A DNA stretch of 64,000 nt, from contig NZ_CP092431.1 in the NCBI RefSeq assembly GCF_022385335.1, forward strand, positions 3,038,001-3,102,000, in the 5' to 3' direction. Both the position numbers and the translations under genes were made by a program. The stretch comes from Streptomyces deccanensis. GTDB lineage: Bacteria; Actinomycetota; Actinomycetes; Streptomycetales; Streptomycetaceae. This document shows positions 60,853 through 64,000 of this stretch, piece after piece (the first letter of the stretch is position 1; each line of letters opens with the position of its first letter). The notes beneath the pieces were generated by a model that saw only the letters and a program-made list of their open reading frames with translations, had not been told where the DNA came from and made no database searches.

Positions 60853-60871
60853 TACTTAGCCGTTCTAAGTA
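60853..60871. promoter_or_regulatory. palindrome upstream of the O-methyltransferase
   Basis: TACTTAG-CCGTT-CTAAGTA, seven-base arms with a five-base spacer, in an AT-richer stretch 35 bp before the start, suggesting an operator of a MarR- or TetR-type regulator located elsewhere. Confidence 0.6.
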
Positions 60872-60906
60872 ATTACCCTGATGGAAGGCGCGGGAGGCAC
60901 AGCTTC

Positions 60907-61578
60907 ATGAGCGAGTCACGGACCTGGGACGACGTCGACGCCTACTTCTCCACCCACCTCGCCCCGAACGACGAGGCCCTGGCGGCGGCCCTGCGCGACA
61001 ACGAGGCGGCCGGGCTCCCGGCCATCGACGTCGCCGCCAACCAGGGCAAGTTCCTGCACCTGCTCGCCCTGATCCAGGGCGCCCGGCGCATCCTGGAGAT
61101 CGGCACCCTCGGCGGCTACAGCACCATCTGGCTGGCCCGCGCGCTGCCCGCCGACGGCCGCCTGATCTCCCTGGAGTACAGCGCGCGGCACGCGGAGGTC
61201 GCGTGCCGCAACATCGCCCGCGCCGGGCTCGACGCACTCGTCGAGGTACGGGTCGGCCCCGCCCTGGAGTCGCTGCCCAAGCTGACCGACGAGAACCCCG
61301 AACCGTTCGACCTGGTCTTCATCGACGCGGACAAGGCCAACAACCCGCACTACGTGGAGTGGGCCCTCAAGCTCACCCGGACCGGCAGCGTCATCGTCGT
61401 CGACAACGTCGTACGCGGCGGCCGGGTCGCCGACGCCGACAGCACCGAGCCGGACGTCCGCGGCACCCGGGCCGCCATCGAACTCATCGCCACGCACCCG
61501 AAGTTGAGCGGCACCGCGCTCCAGACCGTGGGCAGCAAGGGGTACGACGGCTTCGCGCTGGCCCGGGTGATCGACTGA
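60907..61578 (+). CDS. O-methyltransferase (catechol-O-methyltransferase-like)
   Basis: 223 residues from ATG 60907. The fold is the Mg-dependent class I O-methyltransferase: LHLLALIQGARRILEIGTLG and GYSTIWLARALPADGRLISL (SAM site), then FDLVFIDADKANNPHYVEWA (Asp ligands) and TRTGSVIVVDNVVRGGRVAD (second metal Asp). The N-terminal SRTWDDVDAYFSTHLAPNDE precedes it. Probable substrate: a catechol-type secondary metabolite or small aromatic; not identifiable. It is preceded by a palindrome (60853-60871), pointing to local regulation. Confidence 0.9.
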   Translation: MSESRTWDDVDAYFSTHLAPNDEALAAALRDNEAAGLPAIDVAANQGKFLHLLALIQGARRILEIGTLGGYSTIWLARALPADGRLISLEYSARHAEVACRNIARAGLDALVEVRVGPALESLPKLTDENPEPFDLVFIDADKANNPHYVEWALKLTRTGSVIVVDNVVRGGRVADADSTEPDVRGTRAAIELIATHPKLSGTALQTVGSKGYDGFALARVID

Positions 61579-61611
61579 CCCCGCCGCCGGGAGCGGGCGA
61601 GCGCGCCCCCC

Positions 61612-62007
61612 TCAGGCCTCGTGGTAGAAGCCCACGTTGACACTGCGGGGGGCCGTGCGGTCGAGGATGACGAGTTCGCCGGAGCTGCCGTGCGGGAGCT
61701 TCGCCGTGCCGCCGTACGGCAGGGGCGAGGGCTGGTGGCCGAGCAGGGTCAGCCGTACCTCGGAGGAGGGGTCGGCGTGCGAGCCGCGCAGCCAGGTGAC
61801 CTGCCAGCTCCCGTCGGGGGCGCACAGGAACTCCAGGTGCACCCGGGAGACGAAGAGCCAGTCGTCGGGTGTCGCGAGCCGGCACACCGCCCGATCGCGG
61901 CCCACCCGGAGCACGCCGCCCGGCTCGCTGGGCGCGTCGGCCATCTGCATGCCGGCCGTCGCCCCGGCGTCCGCCTCGGAGACCGAGGCCATGGTGAGTT
62001 CGAGCAC
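61612..62007 (-). CDS. FHA-domain-like protein
   Basis: 131 residues. The core reads LRVGRDRAVCRLATPDDWLF, then VSRVHLEFLCAPDGSWQVTW and SEVRLTLLGHQPSPLPYGGT, matching the forkhead-associated pattern with GRD, SR-H and the following strands. Such domains bind phosphothreonine. It stands alone, divergent from the DUF1992 gene. A role in phospho-signalling is inferred from the fold. Confidence 0.75.
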   Translation of the reverse strand: MLELTMASVSEADAGATAGMQMADAPSEPGGVLRVGRDRAVCRLATPDDWLFVSRVHLEFLCAPDGSWQVTWLRGSHADPSSEVRLTLLGHQPSPLPYGGTAKLPHGSSGELVILDRTAPRSVNVGFYHEA

Positions 62008-62125
62008 GTACCGCTCCTAACGGGTCAAACTCCAATTGTCGCTGCGCACGGCGCGTTTGGCGCGCCGCCGCCGCATGATAAATCGCCGGATCGTCCTGTT
62101 GTGCGGGCTCCGGCACAATGGACGC

Positions 62126-62545
62126 ATGACCGAGCGCAAGCCCCCCGGTGTCAGCTTCGAGTCCTTCGTCGACAAACAGATCCGCGACGCCGAGGCGCGC
62201 GGTGACTTCAAGACCCTCCCCGGCGTCGGCCGGCCCCTGGAGGGCGACGACACCACGTACGACGAACTGTGGTGGATCAAAAGGAAGATGGCCCGCGAGG
62301 GCCTGTCCGTCCTGCCCCCGACGCTGGCCCTGCGCAAGGAGGCCGAGGACGCCCTCGCGGCGGCCGCCGAGGCCCCTTCCGAACGCGTCGTCCGCAAGAT
62401 CGTCACCGAGATCAACGCCAAGATCCGCGACATGATGTTCAAGCCCCCACCGGGACCACCCCTCGGCCTGAAGCCGTACGACGTGGAAGAGGTCGTACGC
62501 GAGTGGCACGAGCGCCGGGAGGGACGGCAGCGCCAGGAGGGGTGA
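62126..62545 (+). CDS. DUF1992 (DnaJ-homologue subfamily C member 28-like) protein
   Basis: 139 residues from ATG 62126. The opening VSFESFVDKQIRDAEARGDF and KTLPGVGRPLEGDDTTYDEL, WWIKRKMAREGLSVLPPTLA are the DUF1992 signature, and the C-terminal helix runs VEEVVREWHERREGRQRQEG. The longer reading from 62036 has no ribosome site. The family occurs throughout bacteria with unknown function; mitochondrial relatives are linked to DNAJC28. Confidence 0.88.
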   Translation: MTERKPPGVSFESFVDKQIRDAEARGDFKTLPGVGRPLEGDDTTYDELWWIKRKMAREGLSVLPPTLALRKEAEDALAAAAEAPSERVVRKIVTEINAKIRDMMFKPPPGPPLGLKPYDVEEVVREWHERREGRQRQEG

Positions 62546-62635
62546 ACCCGCCGCCCGGCCGCCCGGTACCGGCGCGGTCGACCCGCTCCCCCGCGGCCCC
62601 CGGCGTCCCTATGCTGTGGGGCATCGGGGGAAGGG

Positions 62636-63634
62636 GTGCGTGTGGACGCTGCTGCCGTGGGTGCTCGCCTGGCGTCGAGCGTGGTCGCTCCCCTGGTCAG
62701 GAAACTCTTCGCCCAGCCTGGCGGCGGCGCCGGGCTCGTCTCGCAGCCGGTGAAGGTCTCGGGCCTGGTGTCCTTCCGCGGCGAGAAGCGGATCCTCGGC
62801 GAGCGGGAGCTGCAGAAGGTCGCCACGGAGCTGGTCGCGCGGGCTGTCGGGTCGGCCGGCCCGGTCGAGCGGCCCATCGCGGTCGACGAGGAGGAGGCCG
62901 TCGCCACGGCGCTGGCCCGGACGCTGGCCGCGCTCGGCGATCTGGAGATGGACGACGTCCAGGCGGTGCAGCTCGGTCACCGGGCACTGGCCAGACGGCT
63001 GCGCGACGCGGACCCCCGGGTGACCTTCGACCTGTCCGACGACGCCGCCCGGCTGCACGACACCCTGGTGGACGTCGCCTGCCTGCACATCCTGCACTTC
63101 TTCACCCAGCGCTCGACCTTCGTCGCCCGCACCCTGGTGAGCCAGAGCAGCCAACTCGCCGAAGCCATCACCAGGATCGACCTCCTGCTGGAGCGCACCC
63201 CGTCACGGATCGGCGAGGACGCCGCCTTCGAGGCGCGCTACGCGACGTACGTCATCGAGAAGTACGGCACGCTCACGATCTACGGCATCGACTTCACCAA
63301 CTCCCCGGCCCAGTGGCCGCTGGACACGGCCTACCTCAGCCTGGAGCTGGGCGTCGGCGAGGGCACCCGCCAGCTACCGATCCGCGCCGACCACGTCCTG
63401 GACGGGCGCACCCCCCGCCCCAGACGTGAGACCGCGCCCCGGGGCACGACCCGGGGCGCGGTCTCGGCGTGTGCCGCCGTCGCCGTCAGAGGCGCAGCAG
63501 CCGTTCGGTCAGCTCGCGGTAGTCGCGCAGGGCGAGGCGGAGCTGTTCGGTGTCGGTGGCGGTGGCGCGGTCGTCGGCCGTGGTCTCCCAGGAGGAGCGG
63601 AGGGTACGGCGCCGCTGGGTCATCGCGTCGGTGA
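62636..63634 (+). pseudogene. truncated NACHT-type NTPase: N-terminal helical domain only
   Basis: Residues 1 to about 260 match the N-terminal helical domain attached to NACHT NTPases in Streptomyces: ARLASSVVAPLVRKLFAQPG, VSGLVSFRGEKRILGERELQ, LGDLEMDDVQAVQLGHRALA, LHDTLVDVACLHILHFFTQR, TFVARTLVSQSSQLAEAITR and YGTLTIYGIDFTNSPAQWPL. Full-length relatives then have an ADxVLxGRERVLLRG-GxAGSGKTTL P-loop; here the reading stops being protein-like at ADHVLDG and runs on as Arg/Ala-rich nonsense over the terminator of the opposite gene. The NTPase and sensor parts are missing. GTG 62636 or 62642 starts it. Confidence 0.75.
63428..63465 (-). terminator. long hairpin at the end of the last gene
   Basis: GAGACCGCGCCCCGGG (63428-63443) and CCCGGGGCGCGGTCTC (63450-63465), 16 perfect pairs with a six-base loop, about 20 bp beyond the minus-strand gene's stop. 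It also interrupts the truncated NACHT-type frame. Confidence 0.8.
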
Positions 63635-64000
63635 AGCGGGCGGTGACCTCTTCCAGGACGTGGTCGGCCTCCTCGACGGCGGACCGGGGCCCGTCGACGA
63701 ACCCGCCGACCGCGTGCTGCATCCGCAGCGTCAGCTTGTCGCTCTCGTCATGCGGCAGCAGAGATGATCCGGCGGCTCCGGCGGACCGGGAGCCGGTCCC
63801 GTCGGAAGCCCGGGTGGCGTTCTCGCCCCGGCCCCGGCCGGGCTCGTCGCGGACGCCCATCGTCTTGTGCTCGGTACGGCCGCCGGTGCCGCCCTCGTCG
63901 AGGTCGTGGCCGGCCACCAGCGGGGCCCCGGTGCCGGTCCCGCCCGCCGAGCCGGTCGCGTCCGCCGCGCGGGTGCCCCCGGCGACGCCGCTCGCCCGCG
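63486..64000 (-). CDS. hypothetical protein, C-terminal part (runs off the window)
   Basis: The open frame continues to the window edge, so only about the last 170 codons are seen. The N-terminal visible part is Gly/Ala/Thr-rich and disordered. The final 95 residues are conserved-looking: LLPHDESDKLTLRMQHAVGG, FVDGPRSAVEEADHVLEEVT, ARFTDAMTQRRRTLRSSWET and LRLALRDYRELTERLLRL, a helical domain seen in Streptomyces hypotheticals. No function assigned. Its hairpin terminator is 63428-63465. Confidence 0.7.
   Translation of the reverse strand, partial: RASGVAGGTRAADATGSAGGTGTGAPLVAGHDLDEGGTGGRTEHKTMGVRDEPGRGRGENATRASDGTGSRSAGAAGSSLLPHDESDKLTLRMQHAVGGFVDGPRSAVEEADHVLEEVTARFTDAMTQRRRTLRSSWETTADDRATATDTEQLRLALRDYRELTERLLRL

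Overview
The window is a 64 kb piece of an actinobacterial chromosome, almost certainly Streptomyces. Supporting signs are the very high G+C with G/C in third codon positions, frequent GTG starts with GGAGG-type ribosome sites, ATGA/GTGA gene overlaps, an actinobacterial-looking RNase P RNA, SCO2322-family and ECF cobalt/B12 transport genes, and dispersed copies of a common Streptomyces intergenic palindrome. Most of it is chromosomal housekeeping or conserved genes, with several scars of mobile DNA.

Layout. 1-2.1 kb: an IS630 element sits inside a broken IS1182-type transposase gene with an exact TA duplication, followed by a decayed P450. 2.2-9.2 kb: aldo/keto reductase with a divergent TetR and paired operators, RNase P RNA (minus strand), EamA transporter with AraC regulator, a Uma2 nuclease-like protein, MerR plus a membrane protein. 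9.4-15.9 kb: YaaA, KDPG-type aldolase, an RNase H/phosphatase - zinc-ribbon - Nif3 operon, and two Streptomyces-type hypotheticals. 16-19.1 kb: SDR, zinc alcohol dehydrogenase and MaoC hydratase. 19.4-21.5 kb: a TnpB-like gene among gene remnants next to a SigE-type sigma factor. 22-31.6 kb: MFS exporter, methyltransferase, an Mrr-nuclease/TerD fusion protein, a cell-wall amidase, membrane proteins, an F420-type oxidoreductase. 31.8-35.1 kb: glycosyltransferase, methyltransferase and prenyltransferase-fold operon. 35.3-40.1 kb: a KstR-like regulator, an unaccompanied TPP riboswitch on the opposite strand, ferredoxin and aldehyde dehydrogenase, metallo-beta-lactamase-fold hydrolase. 41.2-48.9 kb: a cobalamin riboswitch, separated from its ECF transport operon by a TnpB element. 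49.2-63.4 kb: secreted lytic enzyme, a 14-WD40 STAND ATPase, thiolase, CYP125-like P450, a GT87/PAP2 membrane protein, DUF2330, O-methyltransferase, FHA protein, DUF1992, and a truncated NACHT-type protein. The final gene runs off the right edge.

How the genes fit together. The clearest scattered theme is steroid/lipid side-chain catabolism. There is a KstR-like repressor, a CYP125-like P450, a FadA5-like thiolase, an MFE-2-like SDR plus MaoC pair, alcohol and aldehyde dehydrogenases and a [3Fe-4S] ferredoxin. Matches to the KstR operator pattern TnnAACnnGTTnnA lie in front of most of them, including the regulator. A second palindrome, CTGAY-N5-GTCAG, occurs in front of four catabolic genes and in three cases runs into the ribosome-binding site. 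A second theme is vitamin B12/cobalt uptake at 41-49 kb. The best candidates for something little described are the Mrr-TerD fusion with its nine-residue DPTVV repeats, the unaccompanied TPP riboswitch facing kstR, the RBS-overlapping palindrome family, and the riboswitch-operon interruption.
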